DNA of 64,000 bases from Thioclava nitratireducens (lineage in GTDB: Bacteria; Pseudomonadota; Alphaproteobacteria; Rhodobacterales; Rhodobacteraceae), in assembly GCF_001940525.2 (NCBI RefSeq), contig NZ_CP019437.1, positions 594,501 through 658,500 on the forward strand, in the 5' to 3' direction. The position numbers and the translations under genes were made by a program. The number at the start of each line of letters is the position of its first letter. Position 1 is the stretch's first letter. A model generated the notes under the pieces. It saw only the letters and a list, made by a program, of their open reading frames with translations. It was not told the origin of the DNA and searched no databases. This document shows, one piece after another, positions 1-9,811 of the stretch.

Positions 1-334
1 TTGTGAGTGACATCGCGGATTTTTAAATGAACCGAAGGGGATAGCTGTGCGTAACGCGGGGCTTGCGCGGTCGCGTCAGCGTGAAATTTCGTGAGACCGA
101 GGCTGATGTCGGGGGCTCTCGCGCCGTGCGTGAAAACCGCATCTAGGCGTCGGGCAAAAAAAAGGCCGAGCAAAGCTCGGCCAAAGTCCAACAGGGAGGT
201 AGAAGGTGCTGCGCCTTTCGGCACGGCCAACCCTTCTGAGCCTCATTTATGGGCAGTTTGTTAACGCATCAAGGGAAAACATGCTGCGAATGCATCATGG
301 CCGGTATGCGTTGCGGTAAAGTCGCGCTGCAACC
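1..334. other. Non-coding left edge, possible small RNA on minus strand
   Basis: I see no convincing open reading frame here. The minus strand downstream of the LysR gene reads through a pyrimidine stretch containing CUACCUCCCUG (about 188-200) into a strong hairpin with a U tract (156-182). A CCUCCC loop just upstream of a terminator resembles some Rhodobacterales regulatory RNAs, but the same structure is explained by a simple 3' end of the LysR transcript. The first 150 bases on the plus strand show no recognised element. Confidence 0.4.
156..182 (-). terminator. Rho-independent terminator
   Basis: On the minus strand an 8-bp perfect stem GGCCGAGC/GCTCGGCC with a 3-base loop (164-182) is followed by eight T residues (complement of 156-163). 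It lies about 150 bases beyond the LysR stop codon and is oriented to end that transcript, or a small RNA in the gap. Confidence 0.85.
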
Positions 335-1237
335 CTAGGCTGAATCGCCTGCCTGGAAGCGCCGATAGTTGGTGATCTCTTCCTGAATGAAGTCGCGGAA
401 CGCGGTCACGCGGCGCGAGGAGCGCAGCTCTTCCGGGTAGGCGAGGAAGATCGGAATCTCGACCGATTCCAGATCAGGCAGCACGCGCTGCAGATCGTTG
501 AAATCGGCGGTCAGGTAGTCGGGGAGGATGCCGATGCCGATATGGTTCAGCACGGCCTGCAATACGCCGAAGTAGTTGTTCACCGTCAGCGTCGAGCTTT
601 GATCGAAGGCCAGCACCTGCCGCGCAAGCTGGGCACCGGCCTGTACCTGCGGTGTACGCGGGGTCTGGCAGATCAGGCGATGCTTGCGAAGATCTTCGAT
701 CTTCTCGGGGGCACCCCATTTCGCGAGATACTCGGAGGTCGCGTAAAGCCGCATACGGATGTTCAGCAGACGCTTGCGGATCAGGTCGGCCTGCGCGGGC
801 TCTTTCATGCGAACGGCGACGTCGGCCTCGCGCATCGGCAGGTCGAGCACCCGCTCCTCCAGCATGAGGTCGATCTTCAGATCGGGATATTTCTCGTAAA
901 GCTTCGTCAGGCGCGGCGCGAGCCAGAGCGTGCCGAAGCCCGTCGTGGTCGTCACGCGCAGCTCGCCGAAGACTTCTTCTTCGCTGTCACGGATGCGTGC
1001 GGAGGCGCTGTCGAGCTTTTTCGCCATCGAGGAGGTGGCCTCGAACAGCAACTCCCCCTGCTCGGTGAGAATCAGTCCGCGGGCATGACGGTGAAACAGA
1101 GTCGTTCCAAGCGCCTCTTCGAGCGCCCGGATCTGTCTGCTCACGGCAGATTGAGACAGGTGCAGCGCATCGCCGGCATGAGTCAAAGACCCCGCATCGG
1201 CCACTGCGTGGAAGATTCTGAGCTTGTCCCAATCCAT
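335..1237 (-). CDS. LysR-family transcriptional regulator
   Basis: A 300-residue LysR regulator. The N-terminal winged helix-turn-helix spans about residues 5-60 (LRIFHAVADAGSLTHAGD, then SQSAVSRQIRALEE), followed by a linker helix and a periplasmic-binding-like effector domain. I chose the ATG at 1237, where MDWDKLRIF matches normal LysR N-termini; a TTG 39 bases upstream is also open but has no better ribosome site. It is divergent from the fused indolepyruvate oxidoreductase with a 157-base gap, so it probably controls that gene and itself. This is inference from LysR habit; the effector is unknown. Confidence 0.9.
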   Translation of the reverse strand: MDWDKLRIFHAVADAGSLTHAGDALHLSQSAVSRQIRALEEALGTTLFHRHARGLILTEQGELLFEATSSMAKKLDSASARIRDSEEEVFGELRVTTTTGFGTLWLAPRLTKLYEKYPDLKIDLMLEERVLDLPMREADVAVRMKEPAQADLIRKRLLNIRMRLYATSEYLAKWGAPEKIEDLRKHRLICQTPRTPQVQAGAQLARQVLAFDQSSTLTVNNYFGVLQAVLNHIGIGILPDYLTADFNDLQRVLPDLESVEIPIFLAYPEELRSSRRVTAFRDFIQEEITNYRRFQAGDSA

Positions 1238-1394
1238 CAAGGTCACTTTCGCTGTATCATCTGCTGTTCCGCGCAAGTTTCTTTACATTAATCTCGAGGA
1301 TTTACGAAACCGCTAAGTAACAATTTTCCGCTTTCTAGGTCAGATATTATGACCTACCATGTCTTCATGCCCAGTTAGCAAGGGGAGGTGCTTA

Positions 1395-4300
1395 ATGGGA
1401 AGGCAAGAAATATCCCTAGCGGATCGGTTCGACCTAACGAAATCTCCGGTTTTGCTGAACGGGACGCAGGCTTTGGTGCGTCTGGTTCTGGCTCAGGCCG
1501 CACGCGACAAGGCGGCGGGGCTGCATACGGCCGGCTATGTGACAGGCTATCGCGGCTCGCCGCTGGGCGCTGTCGATTTGCAGATGGCGCGCGCCAAGAC
1601 CGTGCTCGAAGAGAGCGACGTTCGCTTCCAGCCGGGCCTGAACGAAGACCTCGCGGCCACCGCGCTGTGGGGCTCGCAGCAGGCGGAATTGCGTGGCGAA
1701 GGCAAGTATGACGGCGTTTTCGGCCTCTGGTACGGCAAAGGTCCGGGCGTAGATCGCTCGGGCGACGTGATGCGTCACGCCAATATGGCGGGCACGTCGA
1801 AACACGGCGGCGTCCTCATGGCGATGGGCGACGACCATACCGGTGAGTCCTCGACCGTGCTGCATCAGTCCGACTGGGCGATGGTCGATGCCTACATGCC
1901 GGTGCTGTCGCCCGCGGGCGTGCAGGAGATCCTCGATTTCGGGCTCTATGGCTATGCATTGAGCCGTTTTGCCGGGGTCTGGGTCGGTCTGAAAACGATG
2001 AAGGATACGGTCGAGGCGACTGCAGTCGTCGATGGCGATCCCTTCCGTCAACACTTCGTGATCCCCGAGTTCAAGATGCCCGAAGGCGGGCTGAACATTC
2101 GCTTGGGCGACACTCCGGTGGCTCAGGAAGCGCGGATGATCGACTTCAAGCGCTACGCGGCAGAGGCTTTCGCGCGCGCCAACCGCATCGACAACCGCGT
2201 CTGGGGCAAGCCCGGCGCGAAGATCGGTCTGGTCGCTGCGGGCAAGAATTGGCTCGACCTGACCCATGCGCTCTCGCTGCTGGGGATCGACGAGGCCGAG
2301 GCCGAACGGCTCGGCATTACCACCTACAAGATCGGCCAGACCTTCCCGCTCGACATGGAGAGCTTCCACGAATGGGCCGAGGGGCTGGAGCTGATCATCG
2401 TCGTCGAGGAAAAGCGCAAGCTGATCGAGGTGCAGGTCAAGGAAGCGATCTTCGACGACCGTCGTGGCCGTCGCGTCTATGGCTGGCACAAGGGCGACAC
2501 ATGGAAGAACGGCCGCCAGGTGGAGCTGTTCCCGACGCGCTACGCGCTCGACCCGGTGATGATCGCGCGCAAGCTGGGCGATATCTTCATCGAGGAAGGC
2601 CGCGGGACCGACGCGATCAAGGCGGGTATCGCCAAGATCGAAGCCGCCCAACGCGCCGACAACGCCCCTGAGATCGCGACCCGTACGCCATGGTATTGCT
2701 CGGGCTGCCCGCATAACAGTTCGACCAAGGTGCCCGAGGGCGAGCGCGCCTATGCCGGGATCGGCTGTCACTACATGGTGCAGTGGATGGGCAGGAACAC
2801 GGAAGGCTTCACCCATATGGGCGGCGAGGGCGTGAACTGGGTCGGCGAGGCCCCGTTCTCGACGCGTGAGCATATGTTCCAGAACCTTGGCGACGGCACC
2901 TACAACCACTCGGGCGCGCAGGCGATCCGGGCGGCTTTGGCAGCCGGCACCAACATCACCTACAAGATCCTGTTCAACGATGCGGTCGCGATGACCGGGG
3001 GGCAGGAGAACGAGGGCGACCTGACCTCGCAGCAGATCGCGGCGGAAATCGTGGCGATGGGCGTGAAGCCGGTCGTGGTGGTCTATGACGAGAAGGAAGA
3101 GCTGGACCTGTCCACCTTCCCCGCTGGCGTCGAGAAGGTCGAACGGGCCGAGCTGATGAACGTGCAGAAGCGGCTGGCGAAGACGAAAGGCGTCTCGGCG
3201 CTGATCTATGTTCAGACCTGCGCCGCCGAGAAACGCCGCCGCCGCAAGCGCGGCAAGTTCCCGGATCCGGACAAGCGCGTCTTCATCAACACCGACGTCT
3301 GCGAAGGCTGCGGCGATTGCGGGGTTCAGTCGAACTGCGTCTCCATCGTGCCGGAAGAGACCGAACTGGGCACCAAACGCGCGATCGACCAGTCGTCCTG
3401 CAACAAGGACTTCCGCTGCCTCGACGGGTTCTGCCCGAGCTTCGTGACGCTGCACGGCGCGAAGGTGAAGAAGGCGGAAGCGCAGGCGCTCGACCTGCCG
3501 GACCTGCCGGAGCCCACGCTGCCCGCGATCGACGGCACCCATAACGTGGTGATCACCGGCGTCGGCGGCACGGGCGTCGTGACCATCGGCGCGGTGCTGG
3601 CGATGGCCGCCCATATCGACGGCAAGGGCGCAGGCATGATGGAGATGGCCGGTCTCGCCCAGAAGGGCGGGGCGGTGCATATCCACCTGCGCATCGCGAA
3701 CAAGCCCGAGGATATCTCGGCGATCCGCGTCGCGGTGGGCGAGGCCGATTGCGTGATCGGGGGCGATCTGGTGGTCTCCGCCGGTGCCAAGACGCTGGGG
3801 CTCATGACGACGGGCCGCACCGGCGCCGTGATCAACAGCCACGAGATCGTCACCGGCGAGTTCACCCGCAACCGCGACTTCCGCCTGCCGGGCGAACAGC
3901 TTCGGCTGAGCCTCAAGGCGCGGCTGAAGGACCGGGTGGCCTTTGCCGACACGTCGGAACTCGCGCGGCATATGCTGGGCGACTCGATCTATTCGAACAT
4001 GGTCGTGCTGGGGGCTGCCTGGCAGCAAGGCTACGTGCCGCTGACCCTCGAGGCGATCTTCCGGGCGATCGAGTTGAACGGCGCAAAGCCCGAGGAGAAC
4101 AAGCGCGCCTTCAATCTGGGGCGCTGGGCGATGGCCTATCCGGAGGAGGCTGCGAAGGCGATGGCGGCGGAGGTCGTGCAGGCCCCGGTCGATCCGGTCG
4201 AGTTCCGGGCCAACCATCTCGTCGACTACCAGAACAAGCGGCTCGCCAAGCGTTTCCGCAAGCTGGTGGACGAGGCGCCGTCGGAGCTGCGTGAGGCCGT

Positions 4301-4805
4301 CGCGAAGGGCTATCACAAGCTCCTGGCCTACAAGGACGAATACGAGGTCGCGCGTCTGCATCTGTCGACGGCAGAAAAGGCGCGGGCCGAGTTCGAGGGC
4401 GATTTCGAGATGCATTTCCATCTCGCCCCGCCGATCCTGTCCAAGGAAGGCCCGGACGGACGTCCGAAGAAGCGTGAATTCGGCCCCGGCATGGAGCGTG
4501 GCTTCCGTCTTCTGGCGAAGCTGAAAGGGCTGCGCGGCACGCCGTTCGATCCTTTCGGCTATGCCGAGGAGCGCAAGATGGAGCGGGCGCTGATCAAGCA
4601 ATACGAGGCCGACATGGCCGAAGTGCTACCCAAGGTCACGCCAGACACGATGGAGATCGCGCGCGAACTGGCCGAATTGCCGCTGACGATCCGCGGTTTC
4701 GGCCCGGTCAAGGCGCAGGCCGAGCAAATGGCGGCGAAGCGGCGCGAGGAACTGCTCGCCGCTTTCCGCGCAGGTGGCGCTCCGCAGAAAATGGCCGCCG
4801 AGTGA
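1395..4805 (+). CDS. Indolepyruvate ferredoxin oxidoreductase, fused alpha and gamma/beta subunits
   Basis: An 1136-residue fusion of IorA-like and IorB-like subunits. It is predicted to decarboxylate indolepyruvate (or related aryl-pyruvates) oxidatively to the acyl-CoA using thiamine pyrophosphate and iron-sulfur clusters. In order: a pyrimidine-binding domain starting ADRFDL, a CSGCPHNSST motif near residue 435, the TPP-binding region with GDGTYNHSG, a cluster-binding segment VCEGCGDCGVQSNC near 635, and the gamma domain with GVGGTGVV near 721. The start is the ATG at 1395, preceded by a strong AGGGGAGG site; an upstream in-frame ATG at 1359 has no comparable site. The fused form is usual in alphaproteobacteria and acts in aromatic amino-acid breakdown. 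Confidence 0.93.
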   Translation: MGRQEISLADRFDLTKSPVLLNGTQALVRLVLAQAARDKAAGLHTAGYVTGYRGSPLGAVDLQMARAKTVLEESDVRFQPGLNEDLAATALWGSQQAELRGEGKYDGVFGLWYGKGPGVDRSGDVMRHANMAGTSKHGGVLMAMGDDHTGESSTVLHQSDWAMVDAYMPVLSPAGVQEILDFGLYGYALSRFAGVWVGLKTMKDTVEATAVVDGDPFRQHFVIPEFKMPEGGLNIRLGDTPVAQEARMIDFKRYAAEAFARANRIDNRVWGKPGAKIGLVAAGKNWLDLTHALSLLGIDEAEAERLGITTYKIGQTFPLDMESFHEWAEGLELIIVVEEKRKLIEVQVKEAIFDDRRGRRVYGWHKGDTWKNGRQVELFPTRYALDPVMIARKLGDIFIEEGRGTDAIKAGIAKIEAAQRADNAPEIATRTPWYCSGCPHNSSTKVPEGERAYAGIGCHYMVQWMGRNTEGFTHMGGEGVNWVGEAPFSTREHMFQNLGDGTYNHSGAQAIRAALAAGTNITYKILFNDAVAMTGGQENEGDLTSQQIAAEIVAMGVKPVVVVYDEKEELDLSTFPAGVEKVERAELMNVQKRLAKTKGVSALIYVQTCAAEKRRRRKRGKFPDPDKRVFINTDVCEGCGDCGVQSNCVSIVPEETELGTKRAIDQSSCNKDFRCLDGFCPSFVTLHGAKVKKAEAQALDLPDLPEPTLPAIDGTHNVVITGVGGTGVVTIGAVLAMAAHIDGKGAGMMEMAGLAQKGGAVHIHLRIANKPEDISAIRVAVGEADCVIGGDLVVSAGAKTLGLMTTGRTGAVINSHEIVTGEFTRNRDFRLPGEQLRLSLKARLKDRVAFADTSELARHMLGDSIYSNMVVLGAAWQQGYVPLTLEAIFRAIELNGAKPEENKRAFNLGRWAMAYPEEAAKAMAAEVVQAPVDPVEFRANHLVDYQNKRLAKRFRKLVDEAPSELREAVAKGYHKLLAYKDEYEVARLHLSTAEKARAEFEGDFEMHFHLAPPILSKEGPDGRPKKREFGPGMERGFRLLAKLKGLRGTPFDPFGYAEERKMERALIKQYEADMAEVLPKVTPDTMEIARELAELPLTIRGFGPVKAQAEQMAAKRREELLAAFRAGGAPQKMAAE

Positions 4806-4882
4806 GGGCTGTCATCTGAGTGTCGTACCTTCGTGACATGGCGCTGGCAGAGTGAAGCCAGCCCATGTTGCGGAGGTACGAG

Positions 4883-5785
4883 ATGACCGCCACCCCGATG
4901 GCCCCCCGGATGCCTGTCCGCCACGCCACACAGGAAATCTCATATGCTTGGTCCGCGCGCTCGAAAGGCGCGCGGATGCTGATCCGCGCGATGGAGAACG
5001 CGACCGGGCGGATCGGGTTGATCCGGCGAGCACGCGGCTACGAGCATGACATCGCGCAAGGTGCGGATTTCTGGCAGGTGATGGCCGAGCGCTACGGGCT
5101 GCAGATCGAGGTGACCCGCGGCGCGCTCGCCAATATCCCGCAGACCGGGCCATTGGTGCTGATCGCGAACCACCCTTACGGCATTCTCGACGGGCTGATC
5201 ATGGGCCTGCTGCTGTCGCGCATTCGCGGCGATTTCCGTATCCTCGCCCATAACGTCTTCAAGCGTGCCGAAGAGATCGACCGGGTCATCCTGCCGGTGG
5301 ATTTCTCCGAAACCAAAGAGGCCGCGAGGGCCAACCTGCGCACCCGCGCCGAGGCGCTGCGCTACCTCGGCGAAGGTGGTGCGATCGGTGTGTTTCCGGG
5401 CGGCACGGTCTCGACCGCCGCTAAGCCCTTCGGGGCACCGATGGATCCGGGCTGGCGCAATTTCACCGCCAAGATGATCGCGAAATCCGATGCGACCGTG
5501 GTGCCGGTCTTCTTCGAGGGCCATAACAGTCGCCTGTTCCAGCTGGCGAGCCATCTACATTACAGCCTGCGCATGGGGCTGATGATCCGCGAGTTCAAAC
5601 GTCACGCCAATCGTCCGGTGCGGCTCTGCGTGGGTGAGCCGGTCCCGCAGGCCGATCTCGCACCGCTGCGTGAGCGTCCGAAACAGATGATGGATTTCCT
5701 GCGCCGTGCGACGTATGACTTGTCGCCGACTCCCTTGAAGTCCTACGGCTATGGCTTCGAGTTCGAGGCGAAATACAGAAACTGA
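4883..5785 (+). CDS. Lysophospholipid acyltransferase family protein (PlsC-like)
   Basis: A 300-residue protein with the catalytic block NHPYGILDG: His97 and Asp103 are separated by five residues rather than the four of classic PlsC, a spacing seen in the hemolysin/OlsA-like branch. The acceptor motif FPGGT sits at 171-175. It probably transfers an acyl chain to a lyso-lipid (phosphatidate or an aminolipid) at the inner membrane. The ATG at 4883 is used because GGAGG lies eight bases upstream; an earlier in-frame ATG at 4865 has none. It follows iorAB by 77 bases and precedes murI by 41, so co-transcription is possible. The exact lipid substrate cannot be told from sequence. Confidence 0.85.
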   Translation: MTATPMAPRMPVRHATQEISYAWSARSKGARMLIRAMENATGRIGLIRRARGYEHDIAQGADFWQVMAERYGLQIEVTRGALANIPQTGPLVLIANHPYGILDGLIMGLLLSRIRGDFRILAHNVFKRAEEIDRVILPVDFSETKEAARANLRTRAEALRYLGEGGAIGVFPGGTVSTAAKPFGAPMDPGWRNFTAKMIAKSDATVVPVFFEGHNSRLFQLASHLHYSLRMGLMIREFKRHANRPVRLCVGEPVPQADLAPLRERPKQMMDFLRRATYDLSPTPLKSYGYGFEFEAKYRN

Positions 5786-5826
5786 CCGGTGTCCGTGCGC
5801 GGCCCGGACGGGCAAGGGGCGCGAGC

Positions 5827-6639
5827 ATGGCGGTAGGCGTTTTCGATTCAGGTCTGGGCGGACTGACGGTCTATGATGCCTGCGCCAGGCGGCTGCCGGA
5901 TATGGCCTTTTGCTATTACGGCGATAACGCCCATGCGCCTTACGGCGTGCGCGACGCCGATGACATCTTCAACCTGACCTGCGCGGGCGTGGAGCGTTTG
6001 TGGGAAGAGGGCTGCGATCTGGTGATCCTCGCCTGTAACACGGCTTCGGCCGCCGCGCTCAAGCGGATGCAGGAAACCTGGATCCCCGAGGGCAAGCGCG
6101 TGCTGGGCGTCTTCGTGCCGATGATCGAAGCGTTGACCGAACGCAAATGGGGCGACAACTCCCCGCCGCGCGAAGTTGCGGTGAAGCACGTGGCGCTGTT
6201 CGCGACGCCCGCGACGGTGGCCTCGCGCGCTTTCCAGCGCGAACTGGCCTTCCGCGCGATCGGCGTGGATGTCGAGGCGCAGCCCTGCGGCGGCGTGGTC
6301 GATGCGATCGAGACTGGCGACGAAATCCTCGCCGAGGCGCTGGTGAAATCCCATGTCGAAGCGCTCAAGCGTCGGATGCCGAAACCCGAGGCAGCGATCC
6401 TCGGCTGCACCCATTACCCGCTGATGCAAAAGACCTTCCAGGAAGCACTGGGGCCGAACGTCGACGTCTACAGCCAGGCCAACCTCGTGGCCGAGAGCCT
6501 CGCGGATTATCTGGAGCGTCGACCCGAGTTCAAAGGTGCGGGGACGGAATCGAAATTCCTGACCACCGGCGATCCGGCCTCGGTCTCGAGCCACGCGACG
6601 CAATTCCTGCGCTACGCGATCCGCTTCGAGGCCGCCTGA
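5827..6639 (+). CDS. murI: Glutamate racemase
   Basis: A 270-residue cytosolic racemase that makes D-glutamate for peptidoglycan. The substrate loop FDSGLGG is at residues 6-12. The two catalytic cysteines are visible as Cys70 in ACNTAS and Cys194 in GCTHYPL. Length and both motifs are typical for MurI. The start is ATG with AAGGGG ten bases upstream. It ends just before the convergent DUF805 gene (stop codons 22 bases apart). Confidence 0.95.
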   Translation: MAVGVFDSGLGGLTVYDACARRLPDMAFCYYGDNAHAPYGVRDADDIFNLTCAGVERLWEEGCDLVILACNTASAAALKRMQETWIPEGKRVLGVFVPMIEALTERKWGDNSPPREVAVKHVALFATPATVASRAFQRELAFRAIGVDVEAQPCGGVVDAIETGDEILAEALVKSHVEALKRRMPKPEAAILGCTHYPLMQKTFQEALGPNVDVYSQANLVAESLADYLERRPEFKGAGTESKFLTTGDPASVSSHATQFLRYAIRFEAA

Positions 6640-6660
6640 GGCGCCTGATCGTCGTGGCCC

Positions 6661-7475
6661 TCAGCCGAACCGGTTCGGCCCGCGCGTACCGCGCTGTACC
6701 ATGAACACGAAGAGCGCGATGCCCCAGACCAGCATCACGATCCCCCAGATCGCGAGAAGCGCTGCGGACATGCCTGCCATGGCTGCCGGGTCCTGCACGC
6801 CGTAGGACATGACCGTCAGGCCGATCACGAGGCCGCCGAACACGCTCGCTAGAAGGTAGCCGCCGACCCACCAGCCCGAGCGGTCGGTGTCGTGCAGGCG
6901 TCGAATCTGCGCCGAGATCGATGGCAGGAACGTCGCGATGGAAATCACTGCGCTGATCGCCGTGCCGTCCTCGCCCATCGAGCCTTCGGCCATGGCGCCG
7001 ATGATGCTCGCCAGCATGACGAAGAGCGCGAACCACCAGTATTCCGAACGGCTCGCCCGACCCTTGAAGGTCGCGTATTTCCGGAAACAGACCTTGATCG
7101 CCTCGACGAAGCTGCGCGAGGGGGCCCCCTCGTAAAGCCCGTCCGAGCCGATCCCGCGCTGCGTCCGGTCGCGTTCGATCGAGGCCTCGGCATAGGCACG
7201 CGGATCGGCGGAGGAAAGCTTGCCCTCCTGCTGATGGCGCTGTGCGATGCGGGCGGCGTAATTCGTCGCGCCGCTATGCGGATCGGTGCTGGCTGCCGAG
7301 GTGTCGGGCGGCCGCCGGAAGAAGTGATCGCCCGCAGGCTCCCATCCCTCCATTCCGTCTTGCCAAACCATCGTTTCGGGCTTGATACGACCTCCCCGCA
7401 CCATATCCATCATATGTTCCGGGGGAACGGGCCGACGGGATCCTTCCCATCGGCGTAATACCACTGCTCTGCCAC
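6661..7475 (-). CDS. DUF805 membrane protein with N-terminal GYF_2 domain, frameshifted
   Basis: The product joins an N-terminal GYF_2-type domain to a C-terminal DUF805 domain with about four membrane segments (core [15 protein letters not shown], then [12 protein letters not shown]). The frame is broken. The natural start is GTG at 7475 with GAGGCAGG upstream, and translation there gives [16 protein letters not shown], the classic start of GYF_2. The continuation [19 protein letters not shown] and [10 protein letters not shown] lies one frame away. One missing base around 7426-7431 (in AACGGGCC, beside a G5 run) accounts for it. Either the sequence has an error or the GYF_2 part is naturally disrupted; the DUF805 part is intact. 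Function is unknown. Confidence 0.8.
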
Positions 7476-7578
7476 GGCCTGCCTCGTTCACTGTCGGTCG
7501 TCGACCCGTCTCACACGGAGTTTATTTGAGTGTGAGCTTAGGGTAAGGGAGAGCCGAGCGACAAGCGCGGAGGACCAA

Positions 7579-8607
7579 ATGACCAAGAAAATCGCGATTC
7601 TGGGCGCGTCGGGCTATACCGGCGCCGAACTCGTCCGGCTGATCGCCACCCATCCGAACATGGACATCGTGGCCCTCTCGGGCGAGCGTAAGGCGGGCAT
7701 GGCAATGGGTGACGTGTTCCCGCATCTGCGCCATCTGGGCCTGCCGGATCTGGTGAAAATCGAAGAGATCGACTTCTCGAATGTCGATCTGGCCTTCTGC
7801 GCACTGCCGCATGCGACTTCGCAGGCAGTCATCAAGGAGCTGCCGCGCGATCTGAAGATCGTCGACCTTTCGGCCGATTTCCGGCTGCGCGATCCTGCGG
7901 AATACGAGAAGTGGTACGGCAAGCCTCATGCTGCGGTCGAGCTGCAAAAAGAGGCGGTCTACGGGCTGACCGAGTTCTACCGCGATGCGATTCGCGAAGC
8001 GCGACTGGTGGCGGGCACGGGCTGCAATGCCGCTGCGGGCCAATTTGCGATCCGTCCGCTGATCGAAGCTGGCGTGATTGATCTCGACGACATCATCCTC
8101 GATCTGAAGAACGGTGTCTCCGGCGCGGGCCGGTCGCTGAAGGAAAACCTGCTGCACGCAGAGCTGTCGGGCGGTGTCGCGCCCTATTCGCAGGGCGGCA
8201 AGCACCGTCACTTGGGTGAATTCGATCAGGAATTCAGCGCCTTGGCGGGCCGCCCCGTGATGGTGCAGTTCACCCCGCATCTGGCGCCGTTCAATCGCGG
8301 CATCCTTGCCTCCGCCTATGTGAAGGGCGAGCCCGAGGCCGTCTACAAGGCGCTGGCCGACCGCTATGCGGAAGAAACCTTCATCGAAATGCTACCTTTC
8401 GGCGCAGTTCCGTCCACCAGGTCTGTAACTGGCTCCAATTATGCCCATATTGGTGTATCAGGAGACAGAATTCCCGGGCGCGCGCTCGTGGTCGTCGCGA
8501 TCGACAACCTCTGCAAGGGGTCGTCGGGACAGGCGATCCAGAACGCGAACCTGATGCTCGGGCTGGAGGAAAGCGAAGGGCTGATGCTCGCCCCCGTCTT
8601 CCCTTGA
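7579..8607 (+). CDS. argC: N-acetyl-gamma-glutamyl-phosphate reductase
   Basis: A 342-residue enzyme of arginine synthesis that reduces N-acetylglutamyl phosphate to the semialdehyde with NADPH. The Rossmann start [16 protein letters not shown] is at residues 5-20 and the catalytic cysteine is Cys149 in [10 protein letters not shown]. Length fits the long ArgC class. GGAGG lies upstream of the ATG. It is divergent from the DUF805 gene and followed after 63 bases by ccmE. Confidence 0.96.
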   Translation: MTKKIAILGASGYTGAELVRLIATHPNMDIVALSGERKAGMAMGDVFPHLRHLGLPDLVKIEEIDFSNVDLAFCALPHATSQAVIKELPRDLKIVDLSADFRLRDPAEYEKWYGKPHAAVELQKEAVYGLTEFYRDAIREARLVAGTGCNAAAGQFAIRPLIEAGVIDLDDIILDLKNGVSGAGRSLKENLLHAELSGGVAPYSQGGKHRHLGEFDQEFSALAGRPVMVQFTPHLAPFNRGILASAYVKGEPEAVYKALADRYAEETFIEMLPFGAVPSTRSVTGSNYAHIGVSGDRIPGRALVVVAIDNLCKGSSGQAIQNANLMLGLEESEGLMLAPVFP

Positions 8608-8670
8608 TCCGCGTCAATGGCAAGGCCGGCGCGGTGAGGTAGACGAAACGGCATCTCAGGAGGCGAAGAG

Positions 8671-9114
8671 ATGAAGAGTCTGAAGAAGAAACGTCGTATC
8701 CAGGTGCTCAGCGTGGCGGCGCTGGCCTTGGTGATAGCGACCGGCACGATCGGGTACTCGATGCGGAGCGGCATCAACTTCTTCCGTGCACCTTCGCAGC
8801 TTGCCACCGAACCGCCGCAGCCCGGCGAAGTCTTCCGTCTCGGCGGGCTGGTCGAGAAAGGCTCGCTCAAGCGCGGTCAGGGCGAGGTCATCGAATTCAA
8901 GGTCACCGATGGCGGCGCGACCGTCCCGGTGAAATTCGCGGGCGTCCTGCCGGACCTCTTCAAAGAGGGACAGGGCATGATCGGCACAGGCAAGATGGAA
9001 GGGGATACGTTCCTGGCCTCGGAAATCCTCGCCAAGCATGACGAGAACTACATGCCCAAGGAAGTCGTCGACGCGCTGAAGGAGCAGGGCGTCTACGAGG
9101 GCCCGTCCTCCTGA
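8671..9114 (+). CDS. ccmE: Cytochrome c maturation heme chaperone CcmE
   Basis: A 147-residue membrane-anchored periplasmic protein that carries heme covalently for cytochrome c assembly. A basic N-terminus (KSLKKKRR) and one signal-anchor (about residues 11-30) precede an OB-fold domain. The heme-binding histidine is His123 and the conserved tyrosine Tyr127, in AKHDENYMPKE, equivalent to E. coli His130/Tyr134. AGGAGG lies just upstream of the ATG. No other ccm genes are in the window, so CcmE is encoded apart from the rest of that system. Confidence 0.95.
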   Translation: MKSLKKKRRIQVLSVAALALVIATGTIGYSMRSGINFFRAPSQLATEPPQPGEVFRLGGLVEKGSLKRGQGEVIEFKVTDGGATVPVKFAGVLPDLFKEGQGMIGTGKMEGDTFLASEILAKHDENYMPKEVVDALKEQGVYEGPSS

Positions 9115-9199
9115 TCCCCACCCCGGCGAACGCTCGCTTGCAGCACTGTTAACCGCACGGCCCGAGCCTGCCTGACGTTGTCATCAACGGAGGCAGGCC

Positions 9200-9811
9200 A
9201 TGAAATCGGTCACCCAGATCGCGGCGGAGATCGTCGCGCGCGAAGGCGGTTATGTCGATGATCCGGACGATCCGGGCGGCGCGACCAAGCACGGCGTCAC
9301 GCTCGGAACCCTGCGCCGGTTGGGGCGCGATCTGACCGGCGATGGCCGGGTGGACGAGATGGATGTCCGCGCGCTCGACCCCGCGCAGGCTGCCGAGATC
9401 TTCATCGAGCATTACTACAAGGGTCCGCGTATCGACCGGCTGCCACCCACGGTGCAGGCCTCGGTCTTCGACATGTATGTGAATGCAGGCGGCAATGCGG
9501 TGGTGATCCTGCAGCGTCTGCTGGGCGACATGGGTCAGCGTGTCGTGGTCGACGGGATCATCGGCCCGCAGACCATCGCGGCCGCCGAACTCGCAGATGC
9601 GGCCGCGCCCGGCTATTTCGCCGATGCCTACGGGATCGCGCGGCGCAATTACTACTACCGGCTCGCCGATGTGCGCCCCGCCAGCCGCAAATACGCCACG
9701 ACACGAGCGGGCGCGAAGGGCGGCTGGATCCGCCGCGCCGAGGAATTCATTTCCCCACGCTATCACCTGACCGAGGGCGAGCATCGCAAGCGGGTGGCGA
9801 AATGGGCTTGA
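9200..9811 (+). CDS. GH108 N-acetylmuramidase, gene-transfer-agent type endolysin
   Basis: A 203-residue ZliS-type muramidase that should cut the glycan chain of peptidoglycan. The catalytic region EGGYVDDPDDPGGATKHGVT carries the expected acid Glu15, and a peptidoglycan-binding-like segment (VDGIIGPQTIAAA) follows. It has no signal peptide, so it needs the adjacent holin for export; the two genes overlap by ten bases. Rhodobacter capsulatus uses such an endolysin/holin pair, encoded away from the structural cluster, to release its gene transfer agent. No phage genes flank this pair, which favours that role. GGAGGCAGG precedes the ATG and a TTAACC half-site lies about 50 bases upstream. Confidence 0.88.
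   Translation: MKSVTQIAAEIVAREGGYVDDPDDPGGATKHGVTLGTLRRLGRDLTGDGRVDEMDVRALDPAQAAEIFIEHYYKGPRIDRLPPTVQASVFDMYVNAGGNAVVILQRLLGDMGQRVVVDGIIGPQTIAAAELADAAAPGYFADAYGIARRNYYYRLADVRPASRKYATTRAGAKGGWIRRAEEFISPRYHLTEGEHRKRVAKWA

Noticed and set aside
1434..4601. Very long open frame on the minus strand, antisense to iorAB (1055 codons)
   Set aside because: It is a GC-bias shadow of iorAB; the composition is that of a reversed coding strand, there is no ribosome site, and the plus-strand product has clear iron-sulfur and TPP motifs.
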